The notes: generated from the sequence alone by a model not told the origin. A stretch of 64,000 nucleotides of DNA from Martelella endophytica (GCF_000960975.1 NZ_CP010803.1:1825944-1889943), one strand, 5' to 3'. Counted from the stretch's first letter, positions 47,146-56,060 are shown. Numbers and translations: made by a program.

Positions 47146-48125
47146 ACACGCCCCTTCTTTCGACCCGCGACCTCACCAAGCATTTCACTGTCGGCAAGAC
47201 GATGCGCCCCGGCTCCGGCCGCACGCTTTATGCCGTCGAGGATGTCACCATCGATGTTCAACCCGGTGAAACGCTGGGCCTTGTCGGCGAATCCGGTTCG
47301 GGAAAATCCACCTTCGGTCGCTGCATCACGCGGCTTTACGATCCGACTTCGGGCAACCTGCTTTTTGATGGAAAGGACATCACCAAGGCCGGCGAACGCG
47401 GCCTCCTGCCGGTGCGCCGGCGCATGCAGATGATCTTTCAGGATCCCTCCGCCTCGCTGAACCCGAAGCGCCGGGTCCGCGATATCGTCGGCGATGCCGT
47501 GCGCGTTCATGGCATCCGCAAGGGCCGGGCCGTCGATGAATGGCTGGAGGAACTGATGGATCTCGTCGGCCTTCGCGCCGAGCATCTCGATCGCTATCCG
47601 CACGAATTCTCCGGCGGCCAGCGTCAGCGCATCGGCATTGCCCGCGCGCTTGCCGTCGAGCCGGAACTGATCGTTGCCGACGAGCCGGTGTCGGCGCTCG
47701 ATGTCTCGGTGCAGGCGCAGATCGTCAACCTGTTCTCCGAACTCAGGGAAAAGCTGAACCTCACCTATATCTTCATCGCCCATGACCTTGCTGTCGTGCG
47801 GCAAGTGTCGAGCCGGGTGGCGGTGATGTATCTCGGCTCTCTGGTCGAGATCGGCGAGACCGATCGCCTCTATACCAGCCCGAAGCATCCCTATACGCAG
47901 GCGTTGCTGTCGGCCGTGCCGCAGGCGGCGAACCGGGGCAAGCGGCAGCGCATTCTGCTGGAGGGCGAAATTCCGAGCCCGCTCGATCCGCCGAAGGGCT
48001 GCAAGTTCTCTACCCGATGCCCCTTCGCCGACGACCGCTGTCGCGCCGAGCGGCCGAAGCTTGCCGATGCCGGCCAGGGGCGCCAGGTTGCCTGCCATTA
48101 TCCGCTTGAAGACGCGCTTGCCTGA
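47142..48125 (+). CDS. ABC transporter ATPase, DppF/OppF type
   Basis: 327 residues. Walker [10 protein letters not shown], signature [15 protein letters not shown], Walker B LIVADEPVSALD, IAHDLAV switch, and the C-terminal cysteine set CKFSTRCPFADDRC. Pairs with the DppD-type ATPase as the heterodimeric motor. Ends 47 bases before eutB; no terminator lies between, so the ammonia-lyase genes should be on the same transcript. Confidence 0.94.
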   Translation: MNTPLLSTRDLTKHFTVGKTMRPGSGRTLYAVEDVTIDVQPGETLGLVGESGSGKSTFGRCITRLYDPTSGNLLFDGKDITKAGERGLLPVRRRMQMIFQDPSASLNPKRRVRDIVGDAVRVHGIRKGRAVDEWLEELMDLVGLRAEHLDRYPHEFSGGQRQRIGIARALAVEPELIVADEPVSALDVSVQAQIVNLFSELREKLNLTYIFIAHDLAVVRQVSSRVAVMYLGSLVEIGETDRLYTSPKHPYTQALLSAVPQAANRGKRQRILLEGEIPSPLDPPKGCKFSTRCPFADDRCRAERPKLADAGQGRQVACHYPLEDALA

Positions 48126-48172
48126 CGGGGAGACCCTCAATAGCATGGCCGAAAACGCCGAGGGATAAACGC

Positions 48173-49543
48173 ATGAGCTATAGCATCACCGCCGGCGGCA
48201 CGCTGTGGCGCTTTGACAACCTCAAAAGCCTGATGGCGAAGGCAACGCCACTGCGCTCCGGCGACGTGCTGGCCGGCATCGCTGCTGAGAGCGCCGAGGA
48301 GAGTGTAGCAGCCCGCATGTGCCTTGCCGAGGTGCCGCTGAAGACGTTTCTCAGCGAAGCGCTGATCCCTTACGAGGACGATGAGGTTACCAGGCTGATT
48401 ATCGACAGCCACGATGCCGTGGCCTTTGCGCAGATCGCGCATCTGACGGTTGGTGATTTTCGTGATTTTCTCCTCTCCGCCGATGGGGCCACGTTGTCGC
48501 GGCTTGCCCCCGGCATCACCCCGGAAATGGCCGCTGCCGTCTCCAAGCTGATGCGCAATCAGGACCTCATCCTGACGGCGAAGAAATGCCGGGTGGTGAC
48601 GAAATTCCGCAACACGCTCGGACTTGAGGGGCATATGTCTGTCCGGCTGCAGCCCAACCATCCTTCCGACGACCGGATGGGTATTGCCGCCTCGATCGTC
48701 GATGGCCTGCTTTATGGTACGGGGGACGCCGTCATCGGCATCAACCCGGCCTCCGACAATGTCGCCGTGCTTTCCGACCTGGTCGAGATGCTCGCCGGCA
48801 TTATCGACCGCTACGAAATCCCGACGCAGGCCTGCGTGCTGACGCATGTGACGACATCGATCGAGATGGCGAACCGGGGCCTGCCTGTCGATCTCGTATT
48901 CCAGTCGATTGCCGGGACCGAGAAGGCCAATACCTCGTTCGGCATTTCGCTTGAAATGCTGCGGGAAGGCTATGAGGCCGGCCTTGCTCTCAAGCGCGGC
49001 ACGGTCGGCGAGAACCTGATGTATTTCGAGACCGGGCAGGGCTCCGCGCTTTCGGCAGATGCCCATTTCGGCTGCGACCAGCAGACGCTGGAGGCCCGGG
49101 CCTATGGCGTGGCCCGCGTCTTCTCGCCGCTCCTCGTCAACACCGTGGTCGGCTTCATCGGTCCCGAATATCTCTATGACGGCAAAGAGATCATCCGCGC
49201 GGGGCTGGAGGATCATTTCTGCGGCAAGCTGCTCGGTCTGCCGATGGGCTGCGACATCTGCTATACCAACCATGCCGAGGCCGATCAGGATGACATGGAC
49301 ACGCTGCTGACGCTGCTGGGTGCTGCTGGCATCAACTTCATCATGGGCATTCCCGGCTCCGACGACGTGATGCTGAACTACCAGTCGACCTCCTTCCACG
49401 ACCAGCTTTACCTGCGCGACGTGCTCGGGCTGAAACGGGCACCGGAGTTCGAGGCGTGGCTCGAAAAGGTCAGGGTCACGGATGGCGCTGGTCATCTGCT
49501 GCCCCAGGACGCTGGCCACGCGCTTCTGAGGATCGCCTCATGA
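48173..49543 (+). CDS. eutB: Ethanolamine ammonia-lyase, large subunit EutB
   Basis: 456 residues, against 453 in Escherichia coli. Adenosylcobalamin-dependent radical enzyme that turns ethanolamine into acetaldehyde and ammonia. Substrate-binding residues known from the enterobacterial enzyme align well: R158 and Q160 in SVRLQPNHP, N191 in IGINPASDN, E286 in MYFETGQG, and D361 in GCDICYTNHAEAD. It forms the catalytic TIM barrel and needs EutC for B12 binding. The start is the ATG at 48173. No eutA reactivase, aldehyde dehydrogenase or shell-protein gene is nearby, so acetaldehyde must be handled by enzymes encoded elsewhere. Confidence 0.97.
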   Translation: MSYSITAGGTLWRFDNLKSLMAKATPLRSGDVLAGIAAESAEESVAARMCLAEVPLKTFLSEALIPYEDDEVTRLIIDSHDAVAFAQIAHLTVGDFRDFLLSADGATLSRLAPGITPEMAAAVSKLMRNQDLILTAKKCRVVTKFRNTLGLEGHMSVRLQPNHPSDDRMGIAASIVDGLLYGTGDAVIGINPASDNVAVLSDLVEMLAGIIDRYEIPTQACVLTHVTTSIEMANRGLPVDLVFQSIAGTEKANTSFGISLEMLREGYEAGLALKRGTVGENLMYFETGQGSALSADAHFGCDQQTLEARAYGVARVFSPLLVNTVVGFIGPEYLYDGKEIIRAGLEDHFCGKLLGLPMGCDICYTNHAEADQDDMDTLLTLLGAAGINFIMGIPGSDDVMLNYQSTSFHDQLYLRDVLGLKRAPEFEAWLEKVRVTDGAGHLLPQDAGHALLRIAS

Positions 49544-50286
49544 GCGCGCCGGATCCCTGGGAAGCCCTGAAAAAGTTCACCGATGCCCGCATCGCCATTG
49601 GCCGTTCCGGTTCGTCATTGCCGACACGTGAAGTGCTGTCTTTTGCTCTGGCCCATGCCCGCGCGCGTGATGCCGTGCATGCGCCGTTCGATGCCGATAC
49701 GCTGGAGGCGGGGCTCAAGGCGCTCGGGCTTGAGACAGTAAAGGCTCGAAGCCGTGTTGCCGATCGGCGCGAATATCTGACACGGCCGGATTATGGCCGT
49801 CGACTGGCGCCGGAGGATGCGGAACGCATCGCGACGCTGAAGGTGGAGCCAGCCGATATTGCGATTGTGGTCGCCGATGGCCTATCGACGACAGCCATCG
49901 AGGCCAATGCCATTCCCTTTCTTTCGGCTCTGCTGCCACGGCTGACGAAAGCCGGATTTTCCATCGCACCTGCGGTCATCGTCGAAAACGGCCGGGTTGC
50001 GATCGGCGACGAGATCGGGGCGCTGCTGAAGGCCCGGCTCGTCCTTGTTGCCATTGGTGAGCGACCGGGGCTTTCCTCCGTCGACAGTCTCGGCGCCTAT
50101 CTGACCTTCGCGCCGAAGCTCGGCCGGTCCGATGCGGAGCGCAACTGCATTTCCAACATCCGCCCCGCCGGCCTGAAGCCGCCGCTTGCGGCCGACAAGG
50201 CGGCCTGGCTGATCAGGGAGGCCGTGCGGCGTGGCCTCACCGGCGTCAATCTCAAGGAAGACACGCAGACGCTGCTGGAAGACTAG
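49540..50286 (+). CDS. eutC: Ethanolamine ammonia-lyase, small subunit EutC
   Basis: 248 residues from the ATG at 49540, overlapping the eutB stop by four bases. It caps adenosylcobalamin on the EutB barrel. Family landmarks: ARIAIGRSGSSLPTREVLSFALAHARARDAVHAPFD in outline (residues 17-52), TRPDYGRRL, IVVADGLSTTAIEANA, and the C-terminal RNCISNIRPAGL. A longer frame to 49456 lies within eutB. A strong terminator begins at its stop codon and closes the operon. Confidence 0.96.
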   Translation: MSAPDPWEALKKFTDARIAIGRSGSSLPTREVLSFALAHARARDAVHAPFDADTLEAGLKALGLETVKARSRVADRREYLTRPDYGRRLAPEDAERIATLKVEPADIAIVVADGLSTTAIEANAIPFLSALLPRLTKAGFSIAPAVIVENGRVAIGDEIGALLKARLVLVAIGERPGLSSVDSLGAYLTFAPKLGRSDAERNCISNIRPAGLKPPLAADKAAWLIREAVRRGLTGVNLKEDTQTLLED

Positions 50287-50335
50287 ATCATCGGGCGATT
50301 AGTTAGCATCGCCCGATGATCTGGTTTCCTTTTTA
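50285..50335 (+). terminator. Intrinsic terminator of the amiC-eutC operon
   Basis: Perfect 15-bp stem AGATCATCGGGCGAT (50285-50299) and ATCGCCCGATGATCT (50308-50322), loop TAGTTAGC, followed by GGTTTCCTTTTT. The left arm begins within the eutC stop codon. Confidence 0.88.
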
Positions 50336-50338
50336 GCC

Positions 50339-50383
50339 GCATCGGGTTGTCGAAAAACCGGTATCCACTTTTTCGCCCGATGC
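50339..50383. repeat. Short palindromic intergenic repeat of rhizobial type
   Basis: GCATCGGG (50339-50346) and CCCGATGC (50376-50383) with an inner CGAAAAAC...TTTTTCG pair around CGGTATCC. This pattern is frequent between rhizobial genes. It may also end transcripts of the facing GH28 gene, whose stop lies two bases away. Confidence 0.65.
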
Positions 50384-50384
50384 T

Positions 50385-51698
50385 CTAGTCGATGACGACT
50401 GTCTTCGTGTTGAACCCCGGCGGCAGCGGTGCCGGACGGTCGATTGCGACATTCTCCAGCGTGAGACCCTCGACATTATGGGCAAACAGGCCGGGCATGC
50501 CGCCCGGATAGTCGATCATGCCGATCACGCGGCCATCAGCCCCCTTGCGCCAGGCATTGGCGCGTCCGGTCGAGCCGGGCTCCACCACGAGATCGGCGGG
50601 GGTGGGGCGCAGGTCGTAGGCAATCGCGGTTCCATATTGCCCTGGCCTCTGCGACAGGGCGAGGTTGCGGATGGTGATGTCGGCTATGCCGCCCTTGTGT
50701 TCGCTGTAGAGGTTGATCGCGCCTTCCATGCTGCCGCTGATATTCTCGACCGTGACGTTGGTAACCGTGCCGGCGGGGCGGGTCTCCGGGCGGCGGTCGA
50801 CGAGGTTGATCGTCAGCGCTTCGCCCGATCCCCAGAAGCCGGCGGGTGTCTCTTGGCATTCCAGCCGGATATCGGAAAAGCGCACGTTTTCCACGGGGCC
50901 GCCATCGCGGGAAAAGATGCCGAGGCCGCGGTTCGAGCCGACGATCTCGCAGTGCTCGAACACGATATCGCGGAAGGGGGCGAAGGATTCCGTGCCGATC
51001 TTCAGCGCGCAGGACCGTGACTGCACCCGGCAGCCGGACACCGTGATCCGCTCGCAGGCACCGGAAATCGAACCATCGGCGCGGATCGAGGTCTTCAGCA
51101 CCACGCCGTCATCGGCGGTTGCGATGTCGCAGCCGGCAATGGTGACGTCGCGGCAGCCGTCGATGACCACGCCATCGGTATTGGGCATTCTGAGGTCGTT
51201 TTCGACACGGATATTTTCGATTGCAACATTGCCGCAATCGACGAAATGCAGCGTCCACATCGCCGAGTTGGTGACGGTGATGCCGGAGAGCCGGACGCCC
51301 TCGCAGCCATCCAGCACCAGCAGCCGCGGCCGGAGCTTTGCCGGGATGCGGGTTCCCATCTCGTTGTCGTCTCCGGTCGAAAACGCGGTGCCGTCGCAGA
51401 CGATGCGGCCATTGCCGGTGATGGCGATATTGCTGGCGCCGGCCGCAGCGATCATCGCCCGGTCGCTATCCTCGGCGATCACGGCGACGCGGGTCGCGGC
51501 ATAGGCGTCGTAGTCGGCAATGAAGTGCAGTTCGGCGCCGTCTTCAAGCCGCAGCTCGACATTGGGCGCCAGCCGCAGGCCGCCGCTGCGATGGCGGCCA
51601 GGTTCGAGCACGACGATCACGGAGCCGCCGGCGTCGATTGCCTGCTGGATGCTGGACGTCGCTTCGCCGTCGCCGGCCGGAATGCGGATTTCGCGCAA
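50385..51698 (-). CDS. Glycoside hydrolase family 28-like right-handed beta-helix protein
   Basis: 437 residues. Starts at a TTG (51698) with AGGGAGG seven bases upstream. The N-terminal SSIQQAIDAGG is the usual start of pectate-lyase-type beta-helices; IAITGNGRIVCDG, NTDG (about 173-176) and ADDG (about 195-198) match polygalacturonase landmarks carrying catalytic aspartates. The third GH28 motif (GHG) is replaced by GTES and an RIK motif is not evident, so a substrate other than homogalacturonan is likely. No signal peptide is seen, so it acts on imported oligosaccharides. It diverges from the alpha-mannosidase gene and has an operator palindrome 13 bases upstream. Confidence 0.82.
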   Translation of the reverse strand: MREIRIPAGDGEATSSIQQAIDAGGSVIVVLEPGRHRSGGLRLAPNVELRLEDGAELHFIADYDAYAATRVAVIAEDSDRAMIAAAGASNIAITGNGRIVCDGTAFSTGDDNEMGTRIPAKLRPRLLVLDGCEGVRLSGITVTNSAMWTLHFVDCGNVAIENIRVENDLRMPNTDGVVIDGCRDVTIAGCDIATADDGVVLKTSIRADGSISGACERITVSGCRVQSRSCALKIGTESFAPFRDIVFEHCEIVGSNRGLGIFSRDGGPVENVRFSDIRLECQETPAGFWGSGEALTINLVDRRPETRPAGTVTNVTVENISGSMEGAINLYSEHKGGIADITIRNLALSQRPGQYGTAIAYDLRPTPADLVVEPGSTGRANAWRKGADGRVIGMIDYPGGMPGLFAHNVEGLTLENVAIDRPAPLPPGFNTKTVVID

Positions 51699-51710
51699 TC
51701 TCTTCCTCCC

Positions 51711-51730
51711 TCATAAAAATATTTTTATGA
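51711..51730. promoter_or_regulatory. LacI-type operator 1, before the GH28 gene
   Basis: TCATAAAAATATTTTTATGA, a perfect 20-bp palindrome overlapping the expected promoter/leader of the minus-strand GH28 gene. Shares core ATRAAAAT-ATTTTYAT with the site at 56061. Confidence 0.65.
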
Positions 51731-51841
51731 AATTTGTGTGTCGATCCTCTTCGTCCCTTCCTCGTCTCTAGACCGGAGCTGAAAGTTTTGCAATTTTAAT
51801 GCACGAGGACGCCGCGAAATGTCTGCCGTTCGAAAGCTGGC

Positions 51842-51857
51842 ATGGAAATATTTGCAT
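51842..51857. promoter_or_regulatory. LacI-type operator 2, before the alpha-mannosidase gene
   Basis: ATGGAAATATTTGCAT is a slightly imperfect palindrome that fits the ATRAAAAT-ATTTTYAT core at 14 of 16 positions and lies 15-30 bases before the ribosome-binding sequence GGGAGGG (51872-51878). Confidence 0.55.
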
Positions 51858-51918
51858 TAACTGGGCGTAATGGGAGGGTAAGCTGATCGAATTCTCGAAA
51901 ATCGAGCACCTTGTCGAG

Positions 51919-54900
51919 GTGCTGCGCGAGCGCATTTTCATAGGCACGGATACCATGGCGGACTTCGCTTTCCGTGAGGCCCCGCCATCGGAACGGGCGC
52001 GGATGCTCGCCGGCCCGGAGCCGGACTGGGAGGCGGTGACGCCGGACACGGTCTGGGGTGAACCGCAGAGCTATTTCTGGTTTGCGGGCAGAGTGCGCAT
52101 TCCCGAAGAGCTCTCCGGCAAAAGGCTTTGCCTCGGCGTCGAGGCCATGTTCGGTCGGGTGATGGGGCGTTCGGATCCGCAGTGCCTGGTGCGCATCAAC
52201 GGCGAAATCGTTCAGGGTGCCGACTACAATCACCGCGAAATCCTGCTGACGAAATCCGCGCGGGGTGGCGAGGTCTTCGACATCATGATCGAAGCCGGCA
52301 CCATCGAGAGCCGGCGCCAGCTCGGCTTTGCCGGCCGTATCCTGATCCACGATACCGAGGCCGAGGCGCTCTACTACGATCTTCGCGCACCGCTCGATGT
52401 GGCGAAGCATCTCGACATTCACGACCACCGCCGCGATTTCATCCTGAAGACGGTCTATCAGGCGATCAACGCCGTCGATCTGAGGGCCGGCAATTCCCGG
52501 CGTTTCTCGGAGAGCCTTGCGGCTGCGCGGGCAACTGCCGCGAAGATCTACGAGGCTGCCGATACCGAGATCGCGCCGCATATCACCGTCACCGGCCACA
52601 CCCATATCGACGTCGCCTGGCTCTGGCGCATCCGCGAGACGCGGCAGAAGATGGCGCGGTCGATGGCGACGGCGCTGCATCTGATGTCGGAATATCCGGA
52701 ATACAGGTTCATGTACAATCAGGGCCTGCTGCTCGACTATCTTGAGCAGGACTATCCCGCGCTGTTCGAAGGCATCAGAGAGCAGCAGCAGGTCGGCAGG
52801 TTCGAGATCGAAGGTGCGCTGTGGCTGGAGCCGGACGCCAACGTGACCGGCGGTGAATCGCTCGTCCGCCACGTGCTGCGCGGCGTGCGCTACCACGAGC
52901 AGACGTTTGGCGTGCGCCCGCGCGTGCTGTGGCTGCCGGATACGTTCGGTTATTCCGCCGCCTTCCCGCAGATCATGAAGCTTGCCGGGCTTTCGGTGTT
53001 CGTCACCCACAAGATGTCCTGGAACGACACCAACAAGATGCCGAGCGAGACCTTCTTCTGGCAGGGGATCGATGGCACACAGGCGCCGACCTATTTCCTC
53101 ACCACTCAGCCGGCTGACGCTACCTCGATCAATACGACCTATTGCCCGGACCTCAAGGCCAGCCATGTGATGGGCACCTGGCGCCGCTATGCCGAGAAAC
53201 AGGCGAATGACGAACTGTTCCTGGTCTATGGCTTCGGCGATGGCGGTGGCGGCCCGACGCGGGAAATGCTGGAACATATCCGCCGCATGGAACGCGGCAT
53301 TCCCGGTTGCCCGCGCGTGTCGCAGGGCTTCATGGGGCCGGTTCTGGATCGCATCGTCGCGCGCATGCATGGGAACCCTGCAGACTATCCTGTCTGGGTC
53401 GGTGAGCTCTATCTCGAATTCCACCGCGGCACCTTCACCTCGGTCGCCAAGGTCAAGCGCAACAACCGTCGGGCGGAAGCGATGCTGCGGGAGCTCGAAA
53501 CACTCGCAAGCCTCGCCTGGTTCTCCGGCGCTGCGGACTATCCCGGCGAGGAGCTTGCCGCCCTCTGGGATATCGCGCTCCTGAACCAGTTCCACGATAT
53601 CCTGCCCGGCTCCTCGATCGGCCTCGTCTATGACGACAGCGACGAGGACTATGCGACCTTCTTCGGGCGGGCCGAAGTGCTGCGGCAAAGCCTTGCGGGT
53701 GCGCTGGCAGGCGAGGGCGAGATGCTCGCCGTCAATCCCTTCGCGCAGGCCGCCGGCGGGCTGGCGATGCTGGCCTCCGATGAGCCGGTGACGGTTGCGG
53801 GGCGGGCGTCGCAGACAGTCATCGCGGCGGACGGCGCCCGGCTTCAGGCCGTGCCGGTCGAACCAGTGCCGGGGCTTGCTGCGGCGCGGCTGCCGGTTGT
53901 GCCGGCAACGGCGGCAGCGTCCGGCAACGGGTCGCTGGAGGTCACATCCGAGCGTCTTGAAAACGACCGGGTCCGTGCGGCCTTTGATGACAGAGGGCGG
54001 CTGGTTTCTCTGATCGACAAGGTGTCGGGCCGCGAATGCCTCAAGTCCGGCGAGGCCGGCAACCGGCTTCAGGCCTTCCGCGACCTGCCGGCGCAATATG
54101 ATGCCTGGGATATCGACCGCACCTTCGAGGATCAGGTTTTCGAAATCGACAATCTTGTCAGCGCGGAAGTGGTCGAGACCGGGCCATATCGCGCCGCCAT
54201 CCGCTTCGAATGGGCTTATGAGGCATCGCGCATCGTTCAGGTGGCTTCGCTTGAGGCTGACGGCGGCGTGCTCGCCTTCGACACATCCATCGACTGGCAC
54301 GAGCACAACACGCTGGTGAAGGCAGCCTTTCCGCTTGCGGTGCGCGCGGCGGAGAGCGAGGCAGAGATCCAGTTCGGACATGTCTCGCGCCCGACCCACG
54401 CCAATACCAGCTGGGACCGTGCTCGCTTCGAAAGCCCGATGCATCGCTGGGTTTCGCTGTCAGAGCCCGGTTTCGGCGTGGCGTTCCTTAACGACTGCAA
54501 ATACGGCTATGACGCCCGCGGCACGACGCTGCGGCTGACCCTGCTGCGCTCGCCGACCTATCCGTGGCCGGAAGCCGATCAGGGCGAGCACCGCTTCCGC
54601 TACGGCATCATGCCACATCACGGCATTGATGGTTCGGCCGTGTCGATGGCGGCGGAAGCGTTCAATCATCCGCTGAACCTGATTGCGGGCAAGGGCGCCG
54701 GCGCTGCGGGCGTGATTGCGCCGCCGCTTGCGGTCGACAATCCGGCGATTGCCGTGGAAGCGGTGAAGCGGGCCGAGGATGGCGATGGCCTTGTCGTGCG
54801 GCTCTGGGAACGGCACGGCGCGCAGCAGACAACTGCGATTGCCTTTTCAGCGGAGATTGTTGACGTGACCGAGGTCGATCTCATGGAAGAGGCGCCTGTC

Positions 54901-54999
54901 GCTCTGCCGCTTGAGGGGGGAGAGGCAAGGCTCACCTTCGCGCCGTTCGAGATCAAGACGCTGAGGCTGAGGCGTTCCGCCGAAAGGAGACCTGGATGA
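51919..54999 (+). CDS. Alpha-mannosidase, glycoside hydrolase family 38
   Basis: 1026 residues from the GTG at 51919. The frame is open upstream to 51871, and the residues read there (LIEFSKIEHLVEVLRERIF) look like the normal first helix of bacterial GH38 enzymes. The only ribosome-binding sequence, GGGAGGG at 51872-51878, points to a CTG at 51883 as the true start. Catalytic domain: zinc ligands in TGHTHIDVAWLWRIRET (about 220), nucleophile Asp in WLPDTFGYSAAFPQIM (about 338), then the C-terminal beta-sandwich domains. It removes alpha-mannosyl residues retaining configuration. No signal peptide; cytosolic processing of imported mannosides is expected. Its stop overlaps the lacI start by four bases. 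Confidence 0.93.
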   Translation: MLRERIFIGTDTMADFAFREAPPSERARMLAGPEPDWEAVTPDTVWGEPQSYFWFAGRVRIPEELSGKRLCLGVEAMFGRVMGRSDPQCLVRINGEIVQGADYNHREILLTKSARGGEVFDIMIEAGTIESRRQLGFAGRILIHDTEAEALYYDLRAPLDVAKHLDIHDHRRDFILKTVYQAINAVDLRAGNSRRFSESLAAARATAAKIYEAADTEIAPHITVTGHTHIDVAWLWRIRETRQKMARSMATALHLMSEYPEYRFMYNQGLLLDYLEQDYPALFEGIREQQQVGRFEIEGALWLEPDANVTGGESLVRHVLRGVRYHEQTFGVRPRVLWLPDTFGYSAAFPQIMKLAGLSVFVTHKMSWNDTNKMPSETFFWQGIDGTQAPTYFLTTQPADATSINTTYCPDLKASHVMGTWRRYAEKQANDELFLVYGFGDGGGGPTREMLEHIRRMERGIPGCPRVSQGFMGPVLDRIVARMHGNPADYPVWVGELYLEFHRGTFTSVAKVKRNNRRAEAMLRELETLASLAWFSGAADYPGEELAALWDIALLNQFHDILPGSSIGLVYDDSDEDYATFFGRAEVLRQSLAGALAGEGEMLAVNPFAQAAGGLAMLASDEPVTVAGRASQTVIAADGARLQAVPVEPVPGLAAARLPVVPATAAASGNGSLEVTSERLENDRVRAAFDDRGRLVSLIDKVSGRECLKSGEAGNRLQAFRDLPAQYDAWDIDRTFEDQVFEIDNLVSAEVVETGPYRAAIRFEWAYEASRIVQVASLEADGGVLAFDTSIDWHEHNTLVKAAFPLAVRAAESEAEIQFGHVSRPTHANTSWDRARFESPMHRWVSLSEPGFGVAFLNDCKYGYDARGTTLRLTLLRSPTYPWPEADQGEHRFRYGIMPHHGIDGSAVSMAAEAFNHPLNLIAGKGAGAAGVIAPPLAVDNPAIAVEAVKRAEDGDGLVVRLWERHGAQQTTAIAFSAEIVDVTEVDLMEEAPVALPLEGGEARLTFAPFEIKTLRLRRSAERRPG

Positions 55000-56039
55000 G
55001 CAAGGGTGAGAAGGTTGGCATGCGCGATGTTTCCGAGCGTGCCGGTGTCGCGATTTCCACCGTCTCGCACGTGCTGAACGGCACGGCGCCGATCTCCGAG
55101 GAGGTGCGTGCCCGCGTGCTCGATGCCGCCCGTGAGCTTGGCTATCTTGCCCGGCGCACCGCGCGTGCCTCGGTCAACGCCGTCAACAAGGTGCTCCTGG
55201 CAGTGCCGCAGGACGCGCTGCCGGACAGCGACGTCAACCTCGTCTCCTGGACCATCCTCAACGCGCTGACGCGCGACTGCGAGGCGCGTGGCGTGCGTCT
55301 TGTGCCCTTCACACTGAGCCGCGAGGATCCGGTGGAGGCCGTCGATATGGCGGCAAGGGCGGCGAAGGCCGATGGTATCATCGTCATCAATGACGACCGC
55401 AGCGCGTTGCTTGATGCGATCGGCCGCTCCGGCATGCCCGCTGTCCTCATCAACGGCGAGGATCCGAACATGCATATCGACAGCGTCACGCCCGGCAACC
55501 GCTTCGCCGCGCAGAAGGCGACGAAGCTCCTGATCGACAAGGGGCACCGCCGCATCATCCATCTCACCTGGCGCGGCCGCAAGACCGTCGACCGGCGTCT
55601 AGACGGCTTCCTCGACGCGTTCCGCGATGCCGGTTTGCCGGAAGAGGGCGCAATCGTCGTCATGGCGCGCGGCTTCGAACCGCAGCATGGCGACGAGGCG
55701 CTGGCGGAATGGATGGAGACACATCCCGATCTCGACGGTGCGACCGCGCTGTTCTGCGCCGCCGACAATCTCGCCTTCGGCGCGATCCGGGCGCTGAAGC
55801 GGGCCGGCAAGCGCGTGCCGGAGGATATTTCGGTGATGGGCTTCGATGGCGTGGCGCTCGGCGAGCTTCACCAGCCGCCACTGACGACGGTGCTGATTCC
55901 GCTCGAGCAGTTCGGGCCGACGGCGCTCGATCTTCTGGAGGCGCGGGCGAAAAACGGCCAGACGCCGCGCGCGGCGCATCGGGTCGAGCTCGGCTGCGAG
56001 GTGGTTCTGCGCGACAGCATTGCGGTGCCGAAGGGCTGA
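54996..56039 (+). CDS. LacI family transcriptional regulator
   Basis: 347 residues. N-terminal HTH and hinge: GMRDVSERAGVAISTVSHVLNG (in two parts, residues 8-17 and 18-29) and VRARVLDAARELGY. The sugar-binding periplasmic-like domain follows from residue 63. Translationally coupled to the alpha-mannosidase (ATGA). Three similar palindromes in this locus, at 51711, 51842 and 56061, are its likely operators, giving repression of the GH28 gene, its own operon and the importer until a mannoside-derived inducer appears. Confidence 0.93.
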   Translation: MSKGEKVGMRDVSERAGVAISTVSHVLNGTAPISEEVRARVLDAARELGYLARRTARASVNAVNKVLLAVPQDALPDSDVNLVSWTILNALTRDCEARGVRLVPFTLSREDPVEAVDMAARAAKADGIIVINDDRSALLDAIGRSGMPAVLINGEDPNMHIDSVTPGNRFAAQKATKLLIDKGHRRIIHLTWRGRKTVDRRLDGFLDAFRDAGLPEEGAIVVMARGFEPQHGDEALAEWMETHPDLDGATALFCAADNLAFGAIRALKRAGKRVPEDISVMGFDGVALGELHQPPLTTVLIPLEQFGPTALDLLEARAKNGQTPRAAHRVELGCEVVLRDSIAVPKG

Positions 56040-56060
56040 GTGCCAGTGTCTTTCCTGTAG

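Noticed and set aside
48126..48172. Cobalamin riboswitch before eutB
   Set aside because: The gap is only 47 bases, with no room for a B12 aptamer; control more likely comes from the amiC leader.
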